This document shows positions 29,424 through 37,575 of a DNA stretch of 64,000 nt, piece by piece. The stretch is from positions 3,410,001 to 3,474,000 of the forward strand of contig NZ_CP032702.1 of the NCBI RefSeq assembly GCF_007833795.1, given 5' to 3'. Source of the stretch: Candidatus Pantoea soli (lineage in GTDB: Bacteria > Pseudomonadota > Gammaproteobacteria > Enterobacterales > Enterobacteriaceae). Within the stretch, counting starts at the first letter, position 1, and each line of letters opens with the position of its first letter. The notes beneath the pieces are model-generated. The model saw only the letters and a list, made by a program, of their open reading frames with translations, was not told the origin of the DNA and did not search any database. A program made the position numbers and the translations under genes.

Positions 29424-29945
29424 TTAATTTTTTTCCAGCATGTTGATGATCTGATTGGCGACAACTTTTGCACTTTGATCGTCAGTGCGAATGGTGACGT
29501 CAGCGATCTCTTCGTACAGCGGATTACGTTCACCTGCCAGCGCTTCCAGCACTTCGCGCGGCGGTTCATCAACCTGCAGCAGCGGACGCTTTTTGTCGCG
29601 TTGCGTGCGGGCCAGCTGCTTTTCGATGGTGGTTTCCAGATAAACAACCACGCCGCGGGCGGAGAGACGATTGCGGGTTTCACGGGATTTGACGGAGCCG
29701 CCACCGGTCGCCAGCACGATGCCCTGCTTTTCGGTCAGCTCGTTAATGATCTTCTCTTCGCGATCGCGGAAGCCAGCTTCGCCTTCCACATCAAATACCC
29801 AGCCTACATCCGCTCCGGTACGTCGCTCAATTTCCTGATCGGAATCGAAAAATTCCATATTGAGTTGCTGAGCTAACTGACGACCAATAGTGCTTTTGCC
29901 GGCACCCATCGGCCCAACCAGAAAGATATTGCGTTTCTCTGCCAT
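29424..29945 (-). CDS. aroK: AroK, shikimate kinase I
   Basis: The 173-residue P-loop kinase has [11 protein letters not shown] (residues 11-21), the shikimate-binding [11 protein letters not shown] and [13 protein letters not shown]. It phosphorylates shikimate. I chose the ATG at 29945 ([11 protein letters not shown]), giving the E. coli length; the frame is open 16 codons upstream. It is the first gene of the aroK-aroB-damX-dam-rpe-gph-trpS series and lies 482 bases from hofQ. Confidence 0.97.
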   Translation of the reverse strand: MAEKRNIFLVGPMGAGKSTIGRQLAQQLNMEFFDSDQEIERRTGADVGWVFDVEGEAGFRDREEKIINELTEKQGIVLATGGGSVKSRETRNRLSARGVVVYLETTIEKQLARTQRDKKRPLLQVDEPPREVLEALAGERNPLYEEIADVTIRTDDQSAKVVANQIINMLEKN

Positions 29946-30427
29946 TTTGTCGGTATTACTAAGAATTCGTTGATGATACCCCGCGTTCAGCACGTTGCTG
30001 GCGGGACAGGAACTGAGACCTCATGAGCATTAGCAAGAGTCAGACGGAAAATTATCTCAACACTCATGGCCGTTTGGCAACCGAATAAATTGCCCCCGGC
30101 GACCTTCATACAGGACCGGTCTGTGGTTCGCGAGACGGTAACGCTCTTCCTTATCTGTCGTCATCCTGCGCGCGACAGGCGTGCTGACTGCACGCTTTCC
30201 TCTCAATCACTTACTGAAAGAAGAGAAGATATTGACGCTGTGGCTGCCTGCCTGTGACGTGTGGGATGTCGGCATTTTTCTTCATGACGCCAGTATCGCT
30301 TGTCACTGACGCCCACCGGAAGGTTATCCTGCCGCGTTCCGTTACACCGTTTTAAAATCGCTAAACCTTGTATGCTAATTCCTGCCCTGCGTCAACGCAG
30401 TTGGCATCACAGAGCGCATTTTCCGCT
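29946..30427. promoter_or_regulatory. Long untranslated/promoter region between hofQ and aroK
   Basis: No open frame here looks like a protein. On the aroK strand an AT-rich patch (about 30345-30385, including TTTTAAA) could carry a promoter more than 350 bases before aroK, implying a long leader. I see no clear intrinsic terminator for hofQ. The region is lower in GC than the flanking genes. Confidence 0.45.
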
Positions 30428-31687
30428 TTATCCGTCCGTAAGCGCTGCTTCCCTGACCAGTCGCGGCGTGATGAAGATCACCAGCTCCCGCTTTTTGTGT
30501 TCATCGGTCTGCTGCCGGAACAGATTGCCCAGCAGCGGCACCTCGCCCAGCCACGGCACGCGCTTTTCGCCGCGGGTGCGCTGCTGCTGAAAGATACCGC
30601 CCAGCGCCAGCGTTTCCCCGTCGCGCAGGGTGACCTGGGTTTCCATTTCCTGCTTATCAATACTCAGCACCTGGCTTTCACCCATGGCGACACTGCGTCC
30701 CGGCGTGTTCTGACTGAGCCGCATGCGCAGCTGAATGCGCCCGTTCCCCAGCACCACCGGCGTGACTTCCATAGCCAGCACGGCTTCTTTGAACTCAATG
30801 GCGGTGGCACCGCTGGTGCCGGATTTCACTTCATAGGGTATTTCCGTGCCCTGCTTGATCGTGGCGGTCTGCTGATGAGAGGTGAACAGACGCGGGCTGG
30901 CGATGATCTCAATCTGGTTCTCCTGCTCCAGCGCACTGAGTTCAAGGTTCAGCAGCTCTCCGCTGATCTGCCCCAGCGTCACCCCGGCGCGAAATGCCGG
31001 GTTGCTGACGGCCAGCGGAATAGCCAGCTGCGGATTGCGCAGCGCGTCGGTGACGGCGTCAGCTGGGGTCGTGCCCCAGCTGACACCCAGCTCCCGCAGA
31101 TGCTCTTCATTGATGGTCACGATGTGCGCAGCCAGCTCAACCTGCTCCAGCGGCACATCAAGCGCACGCAGCCAGCGTCCGGTATCGCGCAGCGCGTCCT
31201 GCGTGTCGCGCAGCAGCAGACCGTTGGTGCGGCTGTCCACCGTTACGCTGCCGCGCGGCGTCATCAGCGTGCGCTCGGCCTGCAGGCTGCGATAGACGTC
31301 GCTGGCGCTGGCGTAGTGCAGCGTGACGGTTTGCTGCACAAGCGGCGTTTGCTGCTGCTTTGCTTCGCGCTCCGCTTCAGCCTGCTGGATCTGCTTTTGC
31401 TGCCAGCTCTCCGGGTAGACCAGCAGTACGCCCTCTTCCTGCACAATGCTGAGTTTTGCCAGTCTGGCAACCAGCGTCAGCGCGCGATCGGCGTCAACAT
31501 TCTCCAGCCGCAGCGATAACCGCCCTTCCACACCGGGCGCGATAAGCAGATTGGTCTGCCGGTAATCAGCCACCGCCTGCAAAATACGCCCGACCGGCGC
31601 ATCGTCAAACACCAGGCTGAAGCGATCGTCATCAGCGTGCAGCGGCGAGCTCAGCCCCAGACACAACATCAGTGCCATCCTTTTCAT
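30428..31687 (-). CDS. hofQ: HofQ, secretin for DNA uptake/type IV pilus-like system
   Basis: The 419-residue protein has a signal peptide (cleavage likely after LHA near residue 18), an N-terminal STN/N0-like domain (VGRILQAVADYRQTNLLIAPGVEG) and a C-terminal secretin domain with the signature VPWLGEVPLLGNLFR. It should form an outer membrane ring for DNA import, as PilQ does. A perfect AAGGAGGTCACA ribosome site precedes the ATG. It overlaps hofP, which ends 56 bases inside it. In E. coli the hof genes are needed to use DNA as a nutrient. Confidence 0.95.
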   Translation of the reverse strand: MKRMALMLCLGLSSPLHADDDRFSLVFDDAPVGRILQAVADYRQTNLLIAPGVEGRLSLRLENVDADRALTLVARLAKLSIVQEEGVLLVYPESWQQKQIQQAEAEREAKQQQTPLVQQTVTLHYASASDVYRSLQAERTLMTPRGSVTVDSRTNGLLLRDTQDALRDTGRWLRALDVPLEQVELAAHIVTINEEHLRELGVSWGTTPADAVTDALRNPQLAIPLAVSNPAFRAGVTLGQISGELLNLELSALEQENQIEIIASPRLFTSHQQTATIKQGTEIPYEVKSGTSGATAIEFKEAVLAMEVTPVVLGNGRIQLRMRLSQNTPGRSVAMGESQVLSIDKQEMETQVTLRDGETLALGGIFQQQRTRGEKRVPWLGEVPLLGNLFRQQTDEHKKRELVIFITPRLVREAALTDG

Positions 31688-32006
31688 TGTGACCTCCTTT
31701 TATTGACCATGTGATGTGCTGAGGTGGACAGCTGTGCGCGGCGGTCAGTCTGAGCGTGCGTGCGGTTAACTCTGCCACCTGCCAGGGGGCTTCCGGGAAG
31801 GCCGTTTGCGCACGCAGACGATGGCTTTGCCCCTGCGGCGAAATCAGCCACGCGACAAACTGTGCCGGCCGGCCAGCAATCCCCTGCAGATGCCAGCCCT
31901 GCGGCGCGGCGGCGGCCTGGCACCGGCTGGCCGCCAGCGGCTGGAAAGGATCGCGTCCGGCAACCCATCCGCTCCACAGCAATAACAGCAGCACGCTACG
32001 ATGCAT
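31632..32006 (-). CDS. hofP: HofP, PilP-like DNA-uptake protein
   Basis: The 124-residue protein begins with a hydrophobic signal segment (MHRSVLLLLLWSGWVAG) followed by RDPFQPL, the conserved DPF motif of the HofP/PilP type. Its C-terminal 18 codons overlap the start of hofQ, as I also remember in E. coli. I chose the ATG at 32006 rather than an in-frame start at 32033. PilP-like proteins link the inner membrane PilNO complex to the secretin. Confidence 0.85.
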   Translation of the reverse strand: MHRSVLLLLLWSGWVAGRDPFQPLAASRCQAAAAPQGWHLQGIAGRPAQFVAWLISPQGQSHRLRAQTAFPEAPWQVAELTARTLRLTAAHSCPPQHITWSIKGGHNEKDGTDVVSGAELAAAR

Positions 32007-32490
32007 CGTCTGCCTCCAGCCATAACTGCGCACTCAGCCGCCCGGCCCGGCTCTCCAGCTGAAAGCGCTGCGGCACGGGCAGTGCCGTCTCAGCCAGCGC
32101 CGCAAACAGCGGAACAAATTCCGGCCAGCTCAGCTGCAGGGCCAGCTGCGGCGGCTGACTGTCAGGCTGCCAGCTTTCCAGCAGATGGCCGCGGGCCGCC
32201 ACCAGTTGTTCAAGGGACTGGCGGGCGCGCGCAGGGAGGGCAGACTGCTCCAGCCGGTCAATCTCCGCCCGGAGAGTGGCTATTGATGGCCGTGAAGCAA
32301 GCTGCTTCTGGTATGAGTGCTGTTGCTGCCGTTTCTCTGTCAGCAGGCGTTGCTGAGTTTGTCGCACCTGCTGCTGAGGCCGTAACAGCCCCCACCATGC
32401 CAGCAGCAGAATCAGCATGGCGATGCCTGCCAGGGTGCTGATACGCCACCACGGCGGCAGCGCCAGCCAGCGTTGTAAGGCGTCACTCAT
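31996..32490 (-). CDS. hofO: HofO, PilO-like inner membrane protein
   Basis: The 164-residue protein has a short cytoplasmic N-terminus, one membrane helix (about residues 17-36), a Gln-rich coiled coil (40-95) and a small C-terminal ferredoxin-like domain. This is the PilO layout. A GGAGG site precedes the ATG. It overlaps hofN (8 bases) and hofP (11 bases). Confidence 0.88.
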   Translation of the reverse strand: MSDALQRWLALPPWWRISTLAGIAMLILLLAWWGLLRPQQQVRQTQQRLLTEKRQQQHSYQKQLASRPSIATLRAEIDRLEQSALPARARQSLEQLVAARGHLLESWQPDSQPPQLALQLSWPEFVPLFAALAETALPVPQRFQLESRAGRLSAQLWLEADDAS

Positions 32491-33025
32491 CTGTGACCTC
32501 CTGCAGGCGGGCGCTGAGCGTGAAGCGATAATCGCCGTTAGCCTGACGCTGCACTCTGCCCTGTCTTACCGCGGCAAACAGCGGCTGCCGGCGCAGCTGC
32601 TGGCGAAAATCACTGACCGCCGCGACGCTCTGCGCGACACCTTCCAGCAGTAGTTGCCCCTGACGCCGCTCCAGGCGGCTGAGCCACAGCGTATCCGGCA
32701 TCAGCACGGGCAACTGCAGCCAGAACCGCTGCCAGTGCTGGTGCGCACGCTGCTGTTGCTGCGCCGCCTGCCACCGGGCCCACAACGCATTACGCTGCTG
32801 CTGCAGAGCGTGCTGCTGCGAGAGCTGCTGCTGCAATGCGGCCAGCGTGAGGGTGAGATCGCGCAGCGCGTCTGCCTGCCCGCACCGCAGGCGATCGCCG
32901 TGCCACCACCACAGCAGCACCGTCAGCAGCGTGGATGCCAGGACGCCGCTCAGCAGCAGCAGGCTTCGCTGCTGCTGCCGTCGCCACCGCTGCGCACGCC
33001 AGGGCAGCAGGTTAACCGCCAGCAT
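32483..33025 (-). CDS. hofN: HofN, PilN-like inner membrane protein
   Basis: The 180-residue protein starts MLAVNLLPWRAQRWRRQQQ, the PilN-type VNLLPWR motif that binds PilM, followed by a membrane helix (about 22-42) and a Gln-rich coiled coil. I placed the start at ATG 33025, seven bases after GGAGG and overlapping the hofM stop (TGATG), rather than at the TTG two codons earlier. Confidence 0.9.
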   Translation of the reverse strand: MLAVNLLPWRAQRWRRQQQRSLLLLSGVLASTLLTVLLWWWHGDRLRCGQADALRDLTLTLAALQQQLSQQHALQQQRNALWARWQAAQQQQRAHQHWQRFWLQLPVLMPDTLWLSRLERRQGQLLLEGVAQSVAAVSDFRQQLRRQPLFAAVRQGRVQRQANGDYRFTLSARLQEVTDE

Positions 33026-33834
33026 CAGCAATCCTCCGGACGCAGCGCCAGCCCCAGCGCGACAGCAAACGCGCCCGGCTGCGCCGGCAAAGGGGGCTGC
33101 TGATAACGCAGCAGTGAAAAGGGCTGAAGAAGCTGTACGTCGGCTTCAGGCAAGGGGTGCGGCGAAGTACAGTAAAGCGTATCGGCCTGTGGAAAGGTGG
33201 CGTGCAGATGGGCAACACTCAACGGCTCAGCGGATGTGCCGCACGCGGTAGCCTCACCGGTCATGGCCCATAGCCAGTGCGTCTGCAGCGGATGAACCAG
33301 CAGCGAAGCCGGGCGCAATGCCATCTGCAAAGCCACCTGCAACAGCGCCAGGCTACTGAGTTCAAACACCTCAGGCTGCAGCCCGGCCTGCTGCAGCGGC
33401 AGCAGCCACTGGCTGATCGCCTCGCGCCGTGCCGCGGTTACGCTAAGCTTATCCGGCGTGTCAGCAGGACGGTAATCCAGCGCCAGCGACGCCGCCTCCA
33501 CCGGAAACAGACGGGACGCCGAGGCGGCAACATAGCGACTGAGCGCCGGCTCGCACAGGGCCGGGGCAGGCAGCGGCAGCGTGCGCTGCAATACCAGCTG
33601 AGGCGGCAGCCCGACGCGCAGCGAGTAGCGCTTCGGCAGCTGACGCTGCCAGCGCGTTAACATCTCCTGTAACACTGCGCTGGTTTGCAACACGCCGTTG
33701 CGTAACGTATCGTGCGGCAGCGGTTGCTGCCACCAGTGGCGCAGCTGCCATCCATGACGACGGCGCTCTACAGCCAGCGCACAGAGTTGTCCGTTCTGGA
33801 TATCCAGGCCAATTTGCCAGTGCTGAAAAGCCAT
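33025..33834 (-). CDS. hofM: HofM, PilM-like actin-fold protein
   Basis: The 269-residue soluble protein has a PilM/FtsA-like start (HWQIGLDIQNGQLCALAVERR) and a central VGLPPQLVLQRTLPLP segment. It should sit on the cytoplasmic side and bind HofN. It is the first gene of hofMNOPQ, with the ribosome site AAGGAGATC, divergent from mrcA. Confidence 0.92.
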   Translation of the reverse strand: MAFQHWQIGLDIQNGQLCALAVERRRHGWQLRHWWQQPLPHDTLRNGVLQTSAVLQEMLTRWQRQLPKRYSLRVGLPPQLVLQRTLPLPAPALCEPALSRYVAASASRLFPVEAASLALDYRPADTPDKLSVTAARREAISQWLLPLQQAGLQPEVFELSSLALLQVALQMALRPASLLVHPLQTHWLWAMTGEATACGTSAEPLSVAHLHATFPQADTLYCTSPHPLPEADVQLLQPFSLLRYQQPPLPAQPGAFAVALGLALRPEDC

Positions 33835-33925
33835 GCGCGCGATCTCCTTATCGTGATGAGGAACGGGACGCTGACCCGCACGCGCAAGGGTGACCGCAGG
33901 GCGGCAATCCGAACCATGACGGGTA

Positions 33926-33954
33926 TATCAAAGCGTCAGGCTTGCCTTTATACT
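33926..33954 (+). promoter_or_regulatory. Candidate sigma-70 promoter of mrcA
   Basis: A good -10 element TATACT (33949-33954) stands 17 bases from a poor -35 (TATCAA, 33926-33931), about 53 bases before the mrcA start. Confidence 0.45.
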
Positions 33955-34006
33955 ACCGCGCGATTGTTTATAAACTGCCCAAACGCCAACAGATGGGAAT
34001 TCTCAG

Positions 34007-36559
34007 GTGAAGTTCGTAAAGTATTTATTGATCCTTGCAGTGTGTTGCATTTTGCTGGGAGCCGGCACGGTTTATGGTTTGTACAAATACATAGAGCCGC
34101 AGCTGCCTGATGTGAACACATTGAAAGATGTGCGCCTGCAAACGCCGATGCAGGTTTATAGCGCGGATGGCGAGCTAATCGCGCAATATGGCGAAAAGCG
34201 CCGCGTCCCGCTTACGCTGCAGCAGATGCCGCCTGAGCTCATCAAAGCGTTTATCGCCACCGAAGATAGCCGTTTCTATGAGCACCACGGCGTTGATCCG
34301 GTGGGTATTTTCCGTGCCGCCAGCATCGCGCTGATGTCCGGGCACGCCTCACAGGGCGCAAGTACCATTACGCAGCAGCTGGCGAGGAACTTCTTCCTCA
34401 GCCCGGAACGCACCCTGATGCGAAAAATCAAGGAAGCCTTCCTGGCGATTCGTATTGAGCAGCTGCTGAGCAAAGACGAAATCCTCGCGCTGTATCTCAA
34501 TAAGATCTATCTCGGCTACCGTGCTTATGGCGTCGGCGCTGCTGCCCAGGTCTATTTTGGTAAGCCGGTGGATCAGCTCTCCCTGAGTGAGATGGCAATG
34601 ATCGCCGGCCTGCCTAAGGCCCCTTCAACCTTCAACCCGCTCTACTCACATACGCGGGCGCTGGCGCGTCGCAACGTGGTGCTGGCGCGTATGCTGGACC
34701 AGAATTACATCACCCAGCAGCAGTATGACGAAGCCCGAAATTCGCCGCTGACCGCCTCTTATCACGGGCCGGAAATCGCCTTCTCTGCGCCGTACCTCAG
34801 TGAAATGGTGCGTCAGGAGATGGTGAAGCGTTATGGCGATCGCGCCTATGACGATGGATACAAGGTGTATACCACCGTGACGCGTCGTTTGCAGGAAGCC
34901 GCACAGCAGGCGGTGCGTAATAACGTGATGGCGTACGACATGCGTCACGGCTACCGCGGCCCGACCAACGTGCTGTGGAAAGTGGGTGAGGCAAGCTGGG
35001 ATAACACCCGCATTCTGAACACGCTGAAAAACCTGCCGACCTACGGCCCGCTGAACGCCGCGGTGGTGACCAGCGCCAGTGCCGATGAAGCCACGGCGAT
35101 GCTTAAAGATGGCAGCAGTGTCTCACTGACGCTGGCGGGCGTGCGCTGGGCGCGTGCCTACAAATCGGATACGCTGCAAGGCCCGACGCCGCGCAGCGTG
35201 ACGCAGGTGCTGCAGGCTGGCCAGCAGATCTGGGTGCGCAAAGTGGGCGATGCCTGGTGGCTGGGCCAGGTGCCGCTGGTGAACTCCGCGCTGGTGTCGC
35301 TGAATCCGGAAGATGGCGCGGTGCGCGCCCTGGTCGGCGGCTTCGACTTCAACCAGAGCATGTTCAACCGCGCCACGCAGGCGCTGCGTCAGGTGGGATC
35401 GAATATCAAGCCGTTCCTGTATACCGCGGCGATGGACCGCGGGCTGACGCTGGCCTCTATCCTCAACGACGTACCGATTTCCCGCTGGGATGCCGGTGCC
35501 GGTGCCGACTGGCGCCCCAAAAACTCACCGCCGACTTACGCCGGTCCTATCCGCTTACGTCAGGGGCTGGGTGAATCCAAAAACGTGGTGATGGTGCGCG
35601 CCATGCGTGCAATGGGCGTCGATTATGCCGCAGAGTACCTGCAGCGCTTTGGCTTCCCGGCGGAGAACATCATTCATACCGAGTCCCTGGCGCTGGGTGC
35701 CGCCTCCTTTACCCCTATGCAGGTGGTGCGCGGCTATGCGGTAATGGCCAACGGCGGTTTCCTTGTGGATCCGTACTTCATTGCCAAAATCGAGAACGAA
35801 CAGGGTGATGTGGTGTTTGAAGCGAAACCGAAAATTGCCTGTCCGCAGTGCAATCTGCCGGTGATTTACGGCGACACCAAAAAGTCGGTGGCCCTGAACG
35901 AAGAGAGCGTGGAGAACGTCGCCACCTCCGATCAGGCACAGAACCAGACCGTGCCGCAGCCCGCGCTGGAACAGGTGCCGGCGCAGCCGCAGTCCGGCAG
36001 CGAACAGCAGTATGCGCCGCACGTCATTAACACGCCGCTGTCGTTCCTGATCAAGAGTGCGCTCAACTCCAACATCTTTGGTGAACCGGGCTGGATGGGC
36101 ACCGGCTGGCGCGCCGGCCGTGACCTGAAGCGCAATGACATCGGCGGTAAAACCGGTACCACGAACAGCTCGAAAGATGCCTGGTTCTCAGGCTATGGCC
36201 CGGGTGTGGTGACCTCGGTGTGGATCGGCTTTGATGACTCCCGTGCGCTGGGACGCTCAACGGTTTCCGGTGCCATTCCGGATCAGATCTCCGGTTATGA
36301 GGGTGGCGCGAAGAGTGCGCAACCGGCGTGGGACGATTATATGAAAGCCGCGCTGGATGGGGTTCCGGTACAGCCGCTGACACCGCCGGACGGCGTGGTC
36401 ACGGTGACGATCGATCGCAGCACCGGCAAGCTGGCGAACGGCGGTGGCAACACGCGCCAGGAGTATTTCATTAACGGCACACAGCCAACTGAATATTCCG
36501 TGCACGATGTCGGTACCACCATCATGGACAATGGCGGCGAAAGCCACGAACTGTTCTGA
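34007..36559 (+). CDS. mrcA: MrcA, penicillin-binding protein 1a
   Basis: The 850-residue bifunctional class A PBP has an N-terminal membrane anchor (residues 5-27), a GT51 glycosyltransferase with ATEDSRFYEHHGVD and GASTITQQLARN, an ODD-like insert and a transpeptidase with Ser465 in SNIK, SKN and KTGTT (near residue 715). It polymerises and crosslinks peptidoglycan and works with LpoA. It starts at GTG 34007, as in E. coli. A low-complexity Gln/Pro stretch lies near residues 640-670. It is divergent from hofMNOPQ. Confidence 0.98.
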   Translation: MKFVKYLLILAVCCILLGAGTVYGLYKYIEPQLPDVNTLKDVRLQTPMQVYSADGELIAQYGEKRRVPLTLQQMPPELIKAFIATEDSRFYEHHGVDPVGIFRAASIALMSGHASQGASTITQQLARNFFLSPERTLMRKIKEAFLAIRIEQLLSKDEILALYLNKIYLGYRAYGVGAAAQVYFGKPVDQLSLSEMAMIAGLPKAPSTFNPLYSHTRALARRNVVLARMLDQNYITQQQYDEARNSPLTASYHGPEIAFSAPYLSEMVRQEMVKRYGDRAYDDGYKVYTTVTRRLQEAAQQAVRNNVMAYDMRHGYRGPTNVLWKVGEASWDNTRILNTLKNLPTYGPLNAAVVTSASADEATAMLKDGSSVSLTLAGVRWARAYKSDTLQGPTPRSVTQVLQAGQQIWVRKVGDAWWLGQVPLVNSALVSLNPEDGAVRALVGGFDFNQSMFNRATQALRQVGSNIKPFLYTAAMDRGLTLASILNDVPISRWDAGAGADWRPKNSPPTYAGPIRLRQGLGESKNVVMVRAMRAMGVDYAAEYLQRFGFPAENIIHTESLALGAASFTPMQVVRGYAVMANGGFLVDPYFIAKIENEQGDVVFEAKPKIACPQCNLPVIYGDTKKSVALNEESVENVATSDQAQNQTVPQPALEQVPAQPQSGSEQQYAPHVINTPLSFLIKSALNSNIFGEPGWMGTGWRAGRDLKRNDIGGKTGTTNSSKDAWFSGYGPGVVTSVWIGFDDSRALGRSTVSGAIPDQISGYEGGAKSAQPAWDDYMKAALDGVPVQPLTPPDGVVTVTIDRSTGKLANGGGNTRQEYFINGTQPTEYSVHDVGTTIMDNGGESHELF

Positions 36560-36561
36560 TC

Positions 36562-36592
36562 AAAAAAGCCGGCGCATCTGCCGGCTTTTTTT
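36562..36592. terminator. Bidirectional terminator between mrcA and nudE
   Basis: The stem AGCCGGC/GCCGGCT (36567-36573 with 36580-36586) has A-run and T-run on its two sides, so it can end both convergent transcripts. Confidence 0.92.
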
Positions 36593-36611
36593 GGGGCATA
36601 CTGCAGCGCGA

Positions 36612-37178
36612 TCAGTACTGCAGGCGTCCCTGCTTCACCAGCCACTCCCGCACCATAAACAGCGCACTGACGTTACGTGCTTCGCGGAAATCCGGCTCTT
36701 CCAGCAGCGCCAGCAGGTTGTTCAGCGGCCAGCGACGCACAATCAGCGGTTCCGGTTCATCCCCTTCCAGCTTCTCTTCGTACAGGCCTTCCGCCACCAC
36801 GATGTTCATCTTGCTGGAAAAATAGGAGGGCGCCATCGTCAGTTTACCCAGCGCTTCCAGCTGGGTGGCACCAAACCCCACCTCCTCTTTCAGTTCACGA
36901 TCGGCCGCTTCAAAGGCGCTTTCACCGGGGTCGATCAGCCCTTTCGGAAAGCCCAGTTCGTAGCTCTCCAGCCCGACGGCGTACTCCTGAATCAGAATAA
37001 CGTCATCACCCAGAATCGGCACAATCATCACGGCTTCGCGCCCGGAAGGCTTCATACGCTCGTAAACGCGGCGCGCCCCGTTACTGAAAGCGAGGTCAAC
37101 CGCTTCGATGGTAAACAGGCGGGAGCGGGCCACCGCTTCCACGTTGAGGATGTCAGGTTTTTTCAGGGAAGTTGTCAT
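36612..37178 (-). CDS. nudE: NudE, ADP compounds hydrolase (Nudix)
   Basis: The 188-residue protein has a full Nudix box (G-x5-E-x7-REL-x-EE-x-GF, from GLIDPGE to EEVGFG, about residues 78-100). NudE hydrolyses ADP-ribose, NADH and Ap3A. The ribosome site GAGGCTGAT precedes the ATG. It converges with mrcA at a shared terminator. Confidence 0.96.
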   Translation of the reverse strand: MTTSLKKPDILNVEAVARSRLFTIEAVDLAFSNGARRVYERMKPSGREAVMIVPILGDDVILIQEYAVGLESYELGFPKGLIDPGESAFEAADRELKEEVGFGATQLEALGKLTMAPSYFSSKMNIVVAEGLYEEKLEGDEPEPLIVRRWPLNNLLALLEEPDFREARNVSALFMVREWLVKQGRLQY

Positions 37179-37575
37179 ATCAGCCTCAAACTTTGCACTG
37201 CCATGTGAAACGCGATGACGCCAGCATACCGAAGCCTGCCGTATTGTGCGACACGCAACGCGGGTTCAGCATGGTGACATAGATTGCCCGCACGCCGCTA
37301 ACAACTTATTGCTATTTCAGCATGCCGAATTTGCTGATAAGTCAACGGGGTAAGTGCAAATTCAGAAAATACCGATATTTAATTGAGGCTGGTCTGGTTA
37401 ACATCCTATTAAGGAATACTCTAATAAATTATAATTCAATGATTTTGCGCGTTATTTTGTCTTGCCTGCCTCTTGTCAGAATGACTTCTGCTCGCCAAAA
37501 TTGACTTGTATTAAAGGTTTTACCGGGAGTACATCGTAACCGTGACGGCAGATTTTTGGCTGGATTGAGCATAGC
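37179..37575. promoter_or_regulatory. AT-rich intergenic region upstream of igaA
   Basis: No gene is supported. The part from about 37310 to 37510 is clearly AT-rich compared with its surroundings (for example CTAATAAATTATAATTCAATG). It probably holds the igaA promoter. TTGACT at about 37501 resembles a -35 element but lacks a proper -10 at the right distance. Confidence 0.5.

Noticed and set aside
37322..37504. A 60-codon open frame in the AT-rich gap before igaA
   Set aside because: No ribosome site, no signal or domain, and an amino acid mix expected of AT-rich non-coding DNA.
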